Assembly: GCA_021927905.1 (NCBI GenBank)
Contig: BLLK01000022.1
Span: 2,852,001 to 2,916,000 of the forward strand
Direction: 5' to 3'
DNA length: 64,000 nt
From: Chaetoceros tenuissimus
Lineage: Eukaryota > Bacillariophyta > Thalassiosirophyceae > Chaetocerotales > Chaetocerotaceae
Shown: positions 29,188-39,730 of the stretch, piece by piece
Layout: the number at the start of each line of letters is the position of its first letter
Numbering within the stretch: position 1 is the stretch's first letter
The notes under the pieces: model-generated
What the model saw: the letters and a program-made list of their open reading frames with translations, nothing else
The model's database searches: none
Told to the model about the DNA's origin: nothing
Program-made: the position numbers and the translations under genes

Positions 29188-30375
29188 TTAATTGAACGCA
29201 CCATGATGTGCTCCCCAGACGTTGTTATTGTCCATGAGGAAGTGTTGTTCATTACTGCCATTCGAACCCTGCTGGTTTGAACCGTTTTCTGGATTGCTAC
29301 GAGTATTAGCATTGTTATTATTTTGAGTTCCTTGATAATTGTAGTTCTGATTCTGACCATGTCCTTGATTGTTACCGGAGTTATAGGACTGTCCTCCATT
29401 ATTGTTGTGGTTGGAGTGGTTATGATGACCTCTTCCTCCACCGTTACCACGGCCTCTGCCGCCATAACCATTGCCACGGCCTCTGCCTCCTCGGCCTCTG
29501 CTACCAGTATCACCACGGAAATTGGCACTTCTTGGATTAAGAATGCAGTCCTCCCATTCATGATTATTATGTGGAGGCTCATGTCTGGTACACTGGTTTC
29601 TGAAGCCACCAGTCTGACCGCGTCTGTTTCCTTTCTTACGCTGCTTGAACTTCTGATTCTTCAGATCTTGATGACGAGCACGCTTCTTGGAAGTATCAGC
29701 ATCTGCAGTACTCTTCTGGCGTTCCATGTACTCACTAATCTCATTGATAGACTTTTCATGATACACAGCTCCTGAATTGGTGAAATTCAACTTCCATTGA
29801 TATGGGAAGGAATCAAAAACAAGCTTCTTCTCAAGGTTATCATCAGGTCTTGGCGCTACGATTCTCAAGAGTTCCTTGGCATATCCTACAAGAGTACAGA
29901 ATCTCCCTACATGCTCCGCAACACTCTTGCTCTTTTCCTTTCTCACTTTATCAGAACGCAGGTACTCTAGAAGAGCATCTCCTCCAGAACGCCCTCCGCA
30001 GAACCTAATCATCATAAGGTTCACTGCAACTTGAAACTTGTCTGCATTTGCTGCTGCCACTACATCTGCATGGGTGGAAACAGTATCAGTCCAGTAGTGT
30101 TGCGCTACCCCTTTAAGCACATCCTCAAAGTTCTCGAACTTTTCTAGGTCGTCAAAGTTTAGCTTGCGGTTGCTGGCTGCGGAGATAAAGCGCTCACGTA
30201 CATAGAGAAAGGCTTCCGCGTTTCCAGTGCTTCCACCTTCTCCATCAAAGGTTGGCAAACTCTCTTTGCGATAGGAACCATCAGCAAAATCTTGCTGAAG
30301 CTTGATAGTTACGAAGTCTGCGTAATCAAGGGCTGGCCACATTTTGATTGGTGTATTTGCATTAGAATCACTCAT
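29188..30375 (-). CDS. gag: LTR element gag-like protein
   Basis: 395 codons starting 20 nt inside the 5' LTR. Residues ~1-235 are helical, as in retroelement capsids. The C-terminal part has a C-x-R-H...H-x-W-x-x-C cluster (about 265-285), which may be a variant zinc finger, followed by Arg-Gly and Asn/Gly-rich sequence, suited to RNA binding. The standard CCHC knuckle is absent. The pol frame begins 183 nt downstream, in the same reading phase. Assigned as gag by position and composition. Confidence 0.85.
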   Translation of the reverse strand: MSDSNANTPIKMWPALDYADFVTIKLQQDFADGSYRKESLPTFDGEGGSTGNAEAFLYVRERFISAASNRKLNFDDLEKFENFEDVLKGVAQHYWTDTVSTHADVVAAANADKFQVAVNLMMIRFCGGRSGGDALLEYLRSDKVRKEKSKSVAEHVGRFCTLVGYAKELLRIVAPRPDDNLEKKLVFDSFPYQWKLNFTNSGAVYHEKSINEISEYMERQKSTADADTSKKRARHQDLKNQKFKQRKKGNRRGQTGGFRNQCTRHEPPHNNHEWEDCILNPRSANFRGDTGSRGRGGRGRGNGYGGRGRGNGGGRGHHNHSNHNNNGGQSYNSGNNQGHGQNQNYNYQGTQNNNNANTRSNPENGSNQQGSNGSNEQHFLMDNNNVWGAHHGAFN

Positions 30376-30394
30376 TGTGATTAGTAATTACTAG

Positions 30395-30610
30395 TGATAC
30401 AACGAAGGATTCAAAGTAATTAGATGGGAATTATGTTACTAATCGCTACCTAAAAGAATGTTTGTTCCGAATATAAAAGAGACAGAATTCTTATCAGAAT
30501 TCTGATGACGTAACGGAAGAAGAATAGAACCAAAGAATTCTGCCAATGCTAAACATAATCCATGTCAGGTCAGGATGCGTTATCCTAACCGTTAGCTACC
30601 ATCTGTAGCA
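30395..30610 (-). repeat. LTR (5' LTR of the element)
   Basis: 216 bp, TG...CA, identical by eye to 25309-25524. Its outer end lies 113 bp before the Hv1 start codon; transcription from it would run away from Hv1. Confidence 0.95.
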
Positions 30611-30615
30611 ATGAG
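30611..30615. repeat. Target-site duplication (right), ATGAG
   Basis: Direct copy of the ATGAG at 25304-25308. Confidence 0.9.
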
Positions 30616-30723
30616 TAGCTTCTCGGAAGGCATCAAACATCAAACATCAAATATCATCTCAAAAATAGAATGAGCGGAAGGCATTTCTCTCTGTTTTCAT
30701 AAGTTGGAATAAAGAAAAGAAAA

Positions 30724-31836
30724 ATGAATCTCTCTCAAACAGATCAGCAAGAAGATACTAGTGCAAGTGTTTCAGCTATTGTAGCAGCCTCGCCATCAAA
30801 ACCCACATCTGAAGGAAAAGATGAACCATCATCATCTGCACCTTCCCATCATGTGAATATGCGTAGATCAAGCGTCGCTCGAATGAGAATGAGCTTGACT
30901 GAATTGCGGCAATCATTAGCTAGAAATATGTCGATACAGATACCAACAAACTTGGAAGAAAAGGAGCATGTACACGAATGTCATGGAGAAGAAAGTGCCA
31001 AAGCTAGGATCCTACATTTTATTCATTCTCCAAAAGTACAATATACTCTAATGGCTCTTCTTCTATTAGATGTATTGGTACTATTTATTGAGCTCTACCT
31101 TGATGCTGAGTATCCATCATGCCATTTTATTGAACGTGATGCTGTATCCTGTTGCCCATCCATTTTAGCAGAAGTTTTCAGTGATGAATGCTCAAGTCTT
31201 GAAAATAATTCTGACTCCACCCACTTGAGACTTTTGGCAGTGTCCTCAGCTCACGATACTTCGGTATGTGAATATGGATCGGAATCAAATTGTCCTGTTG
31301 GCTGTGATCCTCATCAATATCCATACGTAGAAATTTGGCATACTGCTTTATTCAGTACTACAATGGTCATACTCTCTACATTCATGATTGAGTTACTTGT
31401 ATTGATGGTTCTTCTCAAACCATCCATGTTTTTTACAAAAATATTTTACGTCATAGATCTAATCATCGTTTCGGTATCTATAACTCTCGAGAGTATTTTT
31501 TATGCCAAAGGTGAAGAAGTACTGCAAGCAGTAACAGGTATCATTATTTTTGCAAGATGTTGGAGATTTGTTAGAATTGGACATGGCTTGATCGATGTTA
31601 CTCATGAATATGCTGCTCTACGTCATGGTAAAAGGAGTGATTATGAACAACAGTTGGAAGATTTGCTGAAGGAGCATGGTATACCACTTCCGAGCAAGGA
31701 TGAAGATAGTGGTAGTAGCATTGACGATATTCAACAAAAGAATGAGTGTGCAAAAGGTGAACCTTTCCTGTCTCCCAGCTTGTCAGCTGTGAATGAAGAC
31801 GCAAATGAAAATGAAAGTGGACATTCGTCAAAGTAA
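30724..31836 (+). CDS. Voltage-gated proton channel (Hv1/HVCN1-like)
   Basis: Single exon, 370 residues. Four transmembrane helices form a voltage sensor without a pore domain. S1 (about 105-127) has Asp116 in L-L-L-L-D-V-L-V, matching the selectivity-filter aspartate of Hv1. S4 carries A-R278-C-W-R281-F-V-R284-I-G, the three-arginine, R-x-W-R-x-x-R signature of Hv1. A charged coiled-coil-like tail (about 297-320) could dimerise the channel, as in animals. The S1-S2 loop is unusually long (about 78 residues) and holds seven cysteines. Hv1 channels expel protons on depolarisation and are known in diatoms and coccolithophores. The first 85 residues are disordered and serine-rich. The LTR element has landed 113 bp upstream. 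Confidence 0.92.
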   Translation: MNLSQTDQQEDTSASVSAIVAASPSKPTSEGKDEPSSSAPSHHVNMRRSSVARMRMSLTELRQSLARNMSIQIPTNLEEKEHVHECHGEESAKARILHFIHSPKVQYTLMALLLLDVLVLFIELYLDAEYPSCHFIERDAVSCCPSILAEVFSDECSSLENNSDSTHLRLLAVSSAHDTSVCEYGSESNCPVGCDPHQYPYVEIWHTALFSTTMVILSTFMIELLVLMVLLKPSMFFTKIFYVIDLIIVSVSITLESIFYAKGEEVLQAVTGIIIFARCWRFVRIGHGLIDVTHEYAALRHGKRSDYEQQLEDLLKEHGIPLPSKDEDSGSSIDDIQQKNECAKGEPFLSPSLSAVNEDANENESGHSSK

Positions 31837-32438
31837 GGCAAAATTTTGCCGAAGACAATGCGGAGACCAATGAATTAGTATTAAAATGTAAATAAATATG
31901 TGTATGCAAAGTTCAATATATTTAGACATATTTGTTTTATTTCTTTGCAGTGTATCCTACGTGTACTTTCTTCATATTGTCAATAACGACACCTTCTTCT
32001 TTGAAATGTTTGTTTCGAGGGAAGAAGTAGTTGAAGACGGTTAAACTCATTTGACACTTCCCAAGCCGATAGAGACACATGGCAAACATGAAGAAGGTTT
32101 GAAAACAGAACAACCGAGACGACGACGAAAAGCAACAGAATTGTGAGTGCAATTTGATAGAGCACCCCTCGTTAAAGAATTTTGAAGCTAGAAATAATAG
32201 ATACAATACATACGCAGAATAAAAGAAACTTAATTTTCAAGTATAGAAACAGAAAAGTAAGTAGGTACATGTTTTTTGATTTGAGATGGCGGGCCCCAAA
32301 AGATTCCGAATTCGTGACTCCATGTTCATGTTCTTCGTGTTCTTCACGTTTAAAACTTGTTGTTTTCCGTATGTGATTAAAACCATGCTAACCCTGAATC
32401 TCCCGATAATCTTACAGTTACATATAAAACGTAGAACG
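31837..32438. other. Intergenic between Hv1 and the PA-TM-RING gene
   Basis: 602 nt. The minus strand at 31937-32206 can be read as an 89-codon frame, and an overlapping frame has a hydrophobic stretch. Neither has a clear ATG with a family match, so I do not call a gene. Confidence 0.4.
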
Positions 32439-34327
32439 ATGAGGTCACATTTTAAATCAATGGGATTACAACAACTATCATATATTCTCCTATTGTTATT
32501 GGCCCATTTAATACCTTTTGCTAAAGCAACTGTCACAGTCCTTCAAACTGGAAAGAGCTATCCATCCGTACAAGAGTCTCACTTTTTATTGATGGAATAT
32601 GGAGCAGAATATAGTGCAAAACTACAAACAAACTTTGAGGATCCCCATTTATGCAGTGACACAAAGTTTATCCAGCCTTCTGATTCCAGTCCAGGTAAGA
32701 CTGACTTTTTTGGCTATTTCTAGTTTTAAAATTCAATTTCATACTCATTGTACACATTTTATTCTAGTTGTACTTATTGGAAAACTTGGTGGTTGTTCCA
32801 TTGTTCAAAAAGCAACAATTGCTTCACAACTAACGCCGGCGGAAAAGGTTAAATTTATGATTCTGTACAATCCAGAAGATGGCGATGATGACGATGACTA
32901 CGACACTAATGCACAACGTCTTCAATCAGATTGGGATGAGATACAAGATTCATTCTCCATCGAAATGCAGAATCTTCAAGAAAATCGGAAATTATCACTC
33001 GGAAATGATTATCCTCAAGTCAAAGTAGTTGTCCTCTATGTATCCTACAAAACAGGACAAGCACTCATGGAACAAATACGAGATCTATCTCCTACGGCGG
33101 TTGAGAGAGGAGGTCTTTCGGTTGCACTTGATTCGTATCAAGGATGGATTCCAGGATATAATGATTATGACTCTGTTTCAATTTGGGATCTAGTTCTGAT
33201 CGTGGCACTTTCTTTCATGTGCTGTTTGAGTTTGACTTGTCTATTTGGAAATAATGTCAGAAGTGCAGGAGTCGAAATTGTAGAAGAGGATGACGAAGAG
33301 AGAAGATTGCCTGGTAGGTATAGGCATAATTTGAGATTACTGAATAGGGACGAAGTTGAATGGTAAGTTGTTATGTGAAGTTTCAGGAATTTCTTCGCGT
33401 TCAAACCTGACAACTTTTCAGCTTGCCAGAAGTTGTATTTGGACTAAGTAATGTACTTGATGGGAATAAAAACTGTGATAGCTCCCAAATTAAAAAGGAG
33501 CAGTCGGCAGATATTGAAGAAGCGCAGCAAAGTACAGAATTAAACATTGCAGAAGAAGGGACAACACAATACCCGTGTACTCCGAGATTAGCTACTAACG
33601 CCGAGGTCGATGAACCTGATGGAATAGAACAGCAAAGTTGCTCGGGAGATAGATGCAATGAGCACTTCGTTGATATATCTTGTACCATTTGGTAAGTTTG
33701 TTTAGTGGAATTGAAATAGAGTCCCAAGGATTTGTACTGACTCTGAACCTACTCGTATTTACCAACAGTCTCGATGACTACGAAGATGGTGATAAATTGA
33801 GAGTTTTGCCTTGTCAACATGCATTTCATAGTGAGTGTATTGTACCGTGGCTGACAGATAGAAGTCCTACTTGTCCACTTTGCAAAGCACTTCTTGAAGT
33901 GGAAAGAGAAGAAGATTTCTTCGTGAGTGATGACGAGAGTAGTATTGACGAGAGTGGAGCCGACAATGGTGAGACTGTTGAACATGAGGACGAGGGCAAC
34001 ACACCAAGGAGGAGAATGCGTTTCCTTCCAACTTGGTATACATCACTGATTGGAGAACCGACAAGTAATGAGACAACCGAAGCTCCATCTGTAGCAAATG
34101 AAGACACTGGAAGAGACGAAGAAGCCCGATCATTTTGGTCTCGCCTTTGGAATGGTATCTACGCACCATCGATAGAACCAAATTCTGAATCACAATCAAC
34201 CGAAGCGCTTCGAACGCCTCTCTTACCCAATGATTTCCAGAGTTCTTCGGGTTCATCGACAAGAAGTGAAGATCACAATGAGACCGAAGTCGCTGAAAGC
34301 GTTCAGTTGCCAGATGAAAGTGTTTAA
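32439..34327 (+). CDS. PA-TM-RING E3 ubiquitin ligase
   Basis: Four exons (32439-32694, 32768-33362, 33422-33691, 33769-34327) with 73-, 59- and 77-nt introns give 559 residues. The start is set so that the signal peptide (about residues 8-28) is at the N-terminus; in-frame ATGs exist upstream at 32286 and 32388. A protease-associated (PA) luminal domain follows (about 50-210). One transmembrane helix comes next ([11 protein letters not shown], about 223-245), then a RING-H2 finger (about 375-420): [23 protein letters not shown]. The first cysteine pair is completed by the last splice. This architecture (RNF13/RMR) places ligases in endosomes or the secretory pathway. The C-terminal 130 residues are acidic and disordered. 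Confidence 0.9.
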
Positions 34328-34415
34328 TGTTCACTGTAAAGTAATAATGTTTAAAATAGATCTTATGTTCTACAAATTATTCAAATCAGCAGCGATTATA
34401 TAAATCATGACATAG

Positions 34416-35998
34416 TTACTCCTCGCTTGATCCTCTTACATGTGGCAACAAGTAATCTTGACTTGGGGGGTCAATCATAGAGTGATCATTATCTTCCTCT
34501 GCAATTGAAAGGAGGGGATCGCTGCTCACAAGGAAATGTTTATGATGATTATCGGCATTCGATTGAACAGACGCTGGTTCCTCTTCAAATTCGTTTGATT
34601 CATGATTTGGAGATACATTTCCATTGTCATAAAAAGAAAAATTCGCATGACTGTCAGAAATCTCTGAAACTCCATCATATGCAAGAACTTGGAAGACATT
34701 CCTGAAGCATGAGCAGCATCCACGCCTTTCTTCATTGTTTGAAACGTTTCCTCCATTTCTACGTGTACCTCGATCTTGTCCTTGCTGATCGTCGGTAGGT
34801 AGCTCCCCTCCGGCTTTTACAACCAGAACAAATTCATGCATCCAAGTAATATTTGGACGTTTCATTCTCAAAGATCTCACCTTCGGCCTCGCATAAACAA
34901 ACTGGAGCAACTTAGTAAAACGGGCTATTCCAAGAAAAATAACTTTAGCAATCATAACTTACCACGTTGAGAACGCCTCCAAAAGAGTAGAAAACAGAAA
35001 GTGGATACAACATCCATTCTGGAACAACCTTCCCTGTTAAGTACATGCAAGTAACAATCCATACAAATAGGGTTAAAATAAATGCCAGCGCATAAAGAAA
35101 GGCCTGTAGGAGTAACTGACTAAGATATAGACGTGACAAGTATTGCGCTTCCGTCTCATTATCTTGAATCTCTCTGAAAAGATGAAATAGAGTAGCACTT
35201 GCTCTCCGTAAGGAAGTCTCTTCTCTGCTGATCATGGAGTTTTGTCTCAGGGTTCCGCTGCTAAAAGATCCACCAGATTTTCTATCTCTTCTAATGAAAT
35301 ACGAGCCAATCAAAACCATGTTGATTACCACTCCAACTAGACTTACTTGTGTTGTCACTATCCATAGTACAACAAACCCAAATGCATACAATCCTCGCTG
35401 ACAATCATACCGTGGATTATCTCTACATCCGACAGGTATAGATGCAACCTGACAATAACTTCCAGTTGGGACAGTGTTATAGCTCTCTGTGAACAAAGCA
35501 GCAAAACACACACAAGTGACGTAGAGTATAATCAAGAAGTGCCTTCTCGAAAGGAACCAGTTGCGAGATTGTCTTTCTATATTTGATGCGAAGGAGAAAG
35601 TATGTCGACAATGCCAATGTATACAGTGGAACTCCCAATCCACCAACAAAAGTCAAAAATCCAAAAAAGGAACAAGTTCCAGTTGCACCAATTGCCCATG
35701 GCGACTGAAATGTGCCTTTTGGCGCAATGAAAGGACAAACTATGAATGAAATGGATTGGAATATGTCCGACATAGATAGGCCAAAGATCAAACGTTGATA
35801 GGTAGTAGTTGAGCCTCTCTCCGAGTTACGTGTCAAATCTTCTGATCCTCCTTGTTGTTGAGGTTCATCATCATCGTCTTGTGTTCTTCTTCTCCAGTTC
35901 TTCCACACCATGAAAACTATGACAGACGATGTGATTGAAGAGAAGGAAGAACCTATCATCTGCATAATAGTAGCAATTGTAATTGTTTTAGTAAGCAT
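34416..35998 (-). CDS. Seven-helix GPCR-like receptor with a frame offset
   Basis: Starts at ATG 35998. Helices 1-3 lie in one frame (35998 to about 35560); helices 4-7 lie in the frame offset by one nucleotide (about 35585 to 34963). A 61-nt intron (34962-34902) leads to the C-terminal exon (34901-34416). A conserved-looking Cys pair in the extracellular loops, a helix 7 ending near N-V-V/F-V-Y-A-R-P, and a long Ser/Asp-rich cytoplasmic tail fit the GPCR-like receptors known from diatoms. Diatom members resemble cAMP-receptor-type or glutamate-type receptors; I cannot fix the class. The offset between helix 3 and helix 4 has no GT-AG intron to explain it, so a sequencing error or real mutation is likely. 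It is tail-to-tail with the RING gene (88 nt). Confidence 0.7.
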
Positions 35999-36335
35999 TG
36001 TCGGTAATTTGAGATTTTGGTAGTGAAAAATGAAGATGATTCAAACATGGGAAAGTGAAGGTAAGCCGGTAATCGGTAATTCCCCGGCGCGACGGGTAAG
36101 AGAAGAGAGGCAGTTGTCAAATAACCAGTGTGAATTTGCAGAATGTTAATCTCTATTAATAGCTATGCACGAGTCGAGTCTCTCTATCAAGCCAATGACA
36201 TACCGATGAAAATTCCTGACTATTAAGTCTATAACATTCCAAATAAAAATATACTGTCACATCTCTTTTCCAAAATTGAAACTGATCGAAAAGTGAAGAT
36301 GTGACTCCCTAGGCTTAACTTTTGACTGCATTACT
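35999..36335. other. Promoter of the GPCR-like gene and 3' flank of its neighbour
   Basis: 337 nt, AT-rich with a short CG-rich patch near 36085. Nothing further recognised. Confidence 0.35.
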
Positions 36336-38047
36336 TCAGTCGATTTTCTTCACTCGGGCTTTTCTATTCAGAAAAAATGATAACGCGAATCCAAACCACG
36401 AAATTGAAAATGCAGAGAACATGGCCATAGCGATCTGCAATCTATCATTTGCCAATAACAAACATATCGGTAGTGGTAGATATGCCGAACTTGCAATATC
36501 GATCGGATTTCGAACGTAGAGAATTGCTGTTGAAACGCCACTGGCCAAATATGCACAGAAGTTCACTATCTTTGATTGTTCCATATATGGATATGCAACT
36601 TCTATAAAGTCACCGCAGAATAAGTTAATTTTTAGTCCTCTTTTTGGCAATTGGTCATGGGTTAGCATAACATTGGCTGTACAAATACCACAAGATACCA
36701 AAACAAGCGTACACTCGTCTACTGCTCCAAGAATACTTGAATCACCCTTCTCCATTTCAATCAGTATTAGCGGGAGGAAAATACTATGATACCATCCAAC
36801 TTTGCTTCCATAGCAAAAAATACATCCCACACCAAATCCGACTATCGGCGGCAACTGCGATTGAATGCAGATCCGTATTCCATCTGTAAGAAACGAAAGA
36901 CTGGTGCTGATCCCTGCAAAATAAAAGATTGCTGCTATGAAAGTTCCAACAAATCCGGCAGTAATAATGTTTGTCATTGTAGCAGGATATCCATATCGAA
37001 TACAAAAAAATAATGTCTTACTCAACTACAAAACAAGATGAAATGTTTGAGTTTCATTGTGGTACACCTCAATTCAACCAAACTTAATTATTCAAAACTC
37101 ACCATGATTGACACCATGTAGCCAGCTAAAAGTCCAGCAAGTACTGAATTCCAACAAGACATTGATGCAACAACTGCTGCCATTGCAGCACTTGATCCAT
37201 GCTCTGGTGACAACGATGTGGCAGTGATGATAGAACATACTGTGGGTAATGCTTGATGTCGCAGCAATTGTATTAGTAGCTGAATTGAGATATTTGATAT
37301 TTGGATAGTCTCGTCAACATTTTCTGTTCCGAGAAAACAATGGAAGACTTTACAAGAAACACAAACAGCAAGGAAAGAGGGTAGACATGAATCTAATATA
37401 CTCCCAATCTTCGGTTTGAAACTCTGACCACCCTGAAATGGATGGTACTTTTCATGCCATGCATTGGAAAGTGTATATGCAAATGTGACTGCTCTTGTGT
37501 ATGTTGTTGTAGAGACGCTTCCACCTGCTCCTACAATATTTATACCATTATGTACTGAAGCCGCTGTTGATAAACTTGTACCCCCGCTACCAGTCACAGC
37601 TATTTTTTTTGCATGTGCTGCATGAAATGTATCATAATTTACTTTCTCAGGATCAGAACTGATTGATATCATTCCTCTGATGATTGAATTCTCTTCCATT
37701 ATAGCAGGTGCGATCCATTTCTTTTGTATTTCAGCGGCTTTCTCGTTGACAAGTTTCAGCTTATCCGTATAGATGAGTCTTACTTGGAATTGGGAGTCCT
37801 GATGCAGTTGAAAATTTTCATTAATTCCCACTGCCCAGAGCGTTGCGATCTCAGTGTTTTCATTGATAGAATCCATTGGGTTTTCTGTCGAAATGAACAG
37901 AGCAAATTTGATTCCATGTTGGCCTGTACCTTCCTCATTACTGATTCGTTCTAATTCTTTTTGGATTGTTCCCAATAACTCAATGGGATTGGTATGCCCC
38001 AAAGTAGCAGCGCCGCCACCGCTACTTCCAACAACAACGACTGACAT
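36336..38047 (-). CDS. Unrecognised polytopic membrane protein with glycine-rich N-terminal domain
   Basis: Two exons, 38047-37103 and 37025-36336 (77-nt GTGAGT...TAG intron), give 544 residues. Residues 1-~200 look soluble: a beta strand V-V-V-V-G-S-S-G-G-G at the very start (like a Rossmann nucleotide-binding loop) and later G-S-G-G-T-S and G-A-G-G-S-V. Residues ~225-540 hold about eight hydrophobic helices. Distinct motifs include G-Y-P-A-T-M-T-N-I, C-Y-G-S-K-V-G-W-Y-H and D-E-C-T-L-V-L-V-S. I do not recognise the family. A transporter with a regulatory or enzymatic cytosolic domain is possible but unproven. The intron lies between membrane helices. Confidence 0.7.
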
Positions 38048-38359
38048 TTTAATATACTACCGATGCAAGAGAAGTAATATACGAGTTATACAACGTGATG
38101 GTTTTACATGGAGTAAGAGATATATCGATAGGGACGACTCTCGCTCTGTCATAGACTTTGGCTTTATCGTCTGTCCGTCTATCAAAGCAAAAGATGAAGA
38201 TATTTTTTTCCAAATTTGTGAAATCTTTACAATTTTTAATTTTGGTATAATGATTGATCTCAACCTAGCCATACTCGATAATAAGAATCTAATAAGTTTA
38301 TCTGATTATTTAGCCTTGGAATATTGCCTTTGACAATCCGCGTAATGAGGCAACAATTC
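38048..38359. other. Spacer between two co-directional membrane-protein genes
   Basis: 312 nt, AT-rich, holding the promoter of the gene at 38047 and the 3' flank of the TLC gene. Open frames here are short and unconvincing. Confidence 0.35.
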
Positions 38360-39299
38360 TTACTCTTTGCATGCATGCAGAGCATTTTCTGCACCCGACA
38401 GTTTTCGATGAACCTTGCGGACAATTTTATAGAACCAGAATGCATTCAAAGCATTGAAGAAAATACCAAAAAAGACACTGATATAGAAAAGATAGCTTGG
38501 AAAGCAGTAGCCATGTCTCATCACCACTATAGACTTGAAATATATGTACGGAAAAACGACTATCCTTGTCAGAAAAAAAAGAATAACAAACATTCCCATA
38601 GCTACCAGCTTGAATGCATCAGAAAGAAACTCAGCTTTCAATAACCCTAATGCAATAGTAGATATTTCCATGACTAATGTAAATGTCAATAAATGCGAGG
38701 CATTTGCTTCGATGAATGTGGTGGTAACAAGAAATGTCCCGATGCCATGACCTAGAAATTCTAACCCCAATCCCTTTGATCGAAGATGAAGTGCCTCGAG
38801 AATATCGCATAGCGCGTATCCTTGTAAAATAGCAGGTAGAATTCTATGTAGACTTGTCAGTGGCTGTTGACAGTATTCCAATGTTGCGAATGGTTCTAAA
38901 TCAAATCAATGAGTATTCATATTATCTATCGAACACGTTTTATTTATATAACGAAGAAAAGATCATGAGATCTTCTTACCTTCATCACCAGTCAACACAG
39001 AAGATGCATATACACTAAGGTAGATTGCTACCAATGAACCAATTCCAGTTATGGATGCATGTATAAAGGAATCCCACTTGACTCCATATTTCTCACCGAA
39101 TGCGGCTCGAACACCAAGGAAAAACACAGCACTCTGAAATGGCACTTGTCAGTTATTTGACGTATGAATTAAAGATAGATTAATCATCAAGAGACAATTC
39201 ACTCACTGCTGTTGCCACGGCATGAAGTTTCCATTCGTCAGCACCAAGCTTGTCTATCCACTGAATTCCATTCAGTAAATGATATGATAAAGGATCCAT
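38360..39299 (-). CDS. TLC-domain (TRAM/LAG1/CLN8) membrane protein
   Basis: Three exons, 39299-39207, 39133-38980 and 38895-38360 (73- and 84-nt introns), give 260 residues. About six or seven membrane helices are predicted. The TLC signature is visible: G-Y-A-L-C-D near residue 105, H-G-I-G-T-F followed by E-A-N-A-S-H, and R-I-V-V-F-P in a later helix. TLC proteins include ceramide synthases and lipid-related factors, but the His-Asp pair typical of ceramide synthases is not evident here. This suggests a TLCD-type protein of membrane lipid balance, by inference. Its promoter faces the TPR/NASP-like gene. Confidence 0.8.
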
Positions 39300-39730
39300 C
39301 TCTTTGCAATTCCACTACTTATATTCGACAAGAACGGTGATATTTGTTGCTTCTTGTAGATAATGAAGATTATAGAATCTTCAAGTTTCGAATAATGATA
39401 GTAGATGAGTTACCTACCAATAACTTGAGAATAGATGAAGATGGTGAGGGATGGGATATCTGTCGAAGCTGCTGAAAGAGAGTTCTTTCCTGTGTCAACT
39501 CTAAGAACAGTAAAGAACAGCAAAGAACATAACAATATCAATTCCAATCCAGTACGAATAAGTACTTACACGAAATAAATTAGAGTATCCTGACGAAAAA
39601 CTGGCATCAGAAAACAAAAAAGAACAAAAAAAGAATGAACACTGTACAGAAGTACAAAGTACAACAGTATTGACCTCACTAAATACTTTACAATCCCAAC
39701 TCTCCCTCCACAGAATATATATATATATAT
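39300..39730. promoter_or_regulatory. Divergent promoter region, TLC / TPR-like genes
   Basis: 431 nt between two start codons. An (AT)8 run at 39715-39730 touches the ATG of the TPR-like gene. Otherwise featureless. Confidence 0.4.

Larger units (their letters stand above)
25309..30610 (-). mobile_element. Ty3/gypsy-type LTR retrotransposon, looks whole and very young
   Basis: A 5302-bp element on the minus strand, bounded by two 216-bp LTRs that I read as identical, each TG...CA, with a 5-bp direct target duplication (ATGAG) outside. Inside are gag (29188-30375) and pol (25564-29004), with order protease, reverse transcriptase, RNase H, integrase. This order defines the Ty3/gypsy (Metaviridae) group rather than Copia. 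A polypurine tract (GAGGAGAAGAG on the coding strand, 25525-25535) abuts the 3' LTR. The coding frames look uninterrupted. Identical LTRs imply insertion recently on an evolutionary scale. It lies in the divergent promoter of the DUF1769-like and Hv1 genes. Confidence 0.95.

Noticed and set aside
29323-29775. A 150-codon plus-strand frame
   Set aside because: It is the antisense shadow of the Gly/Asn-rich part of gag.
31937-32206. Two overlapping minus-strand frames, one hydrophobic
   Set aside because: The more membrane-like frame lacks an ATG and the other has no domain; neither could be chosen.
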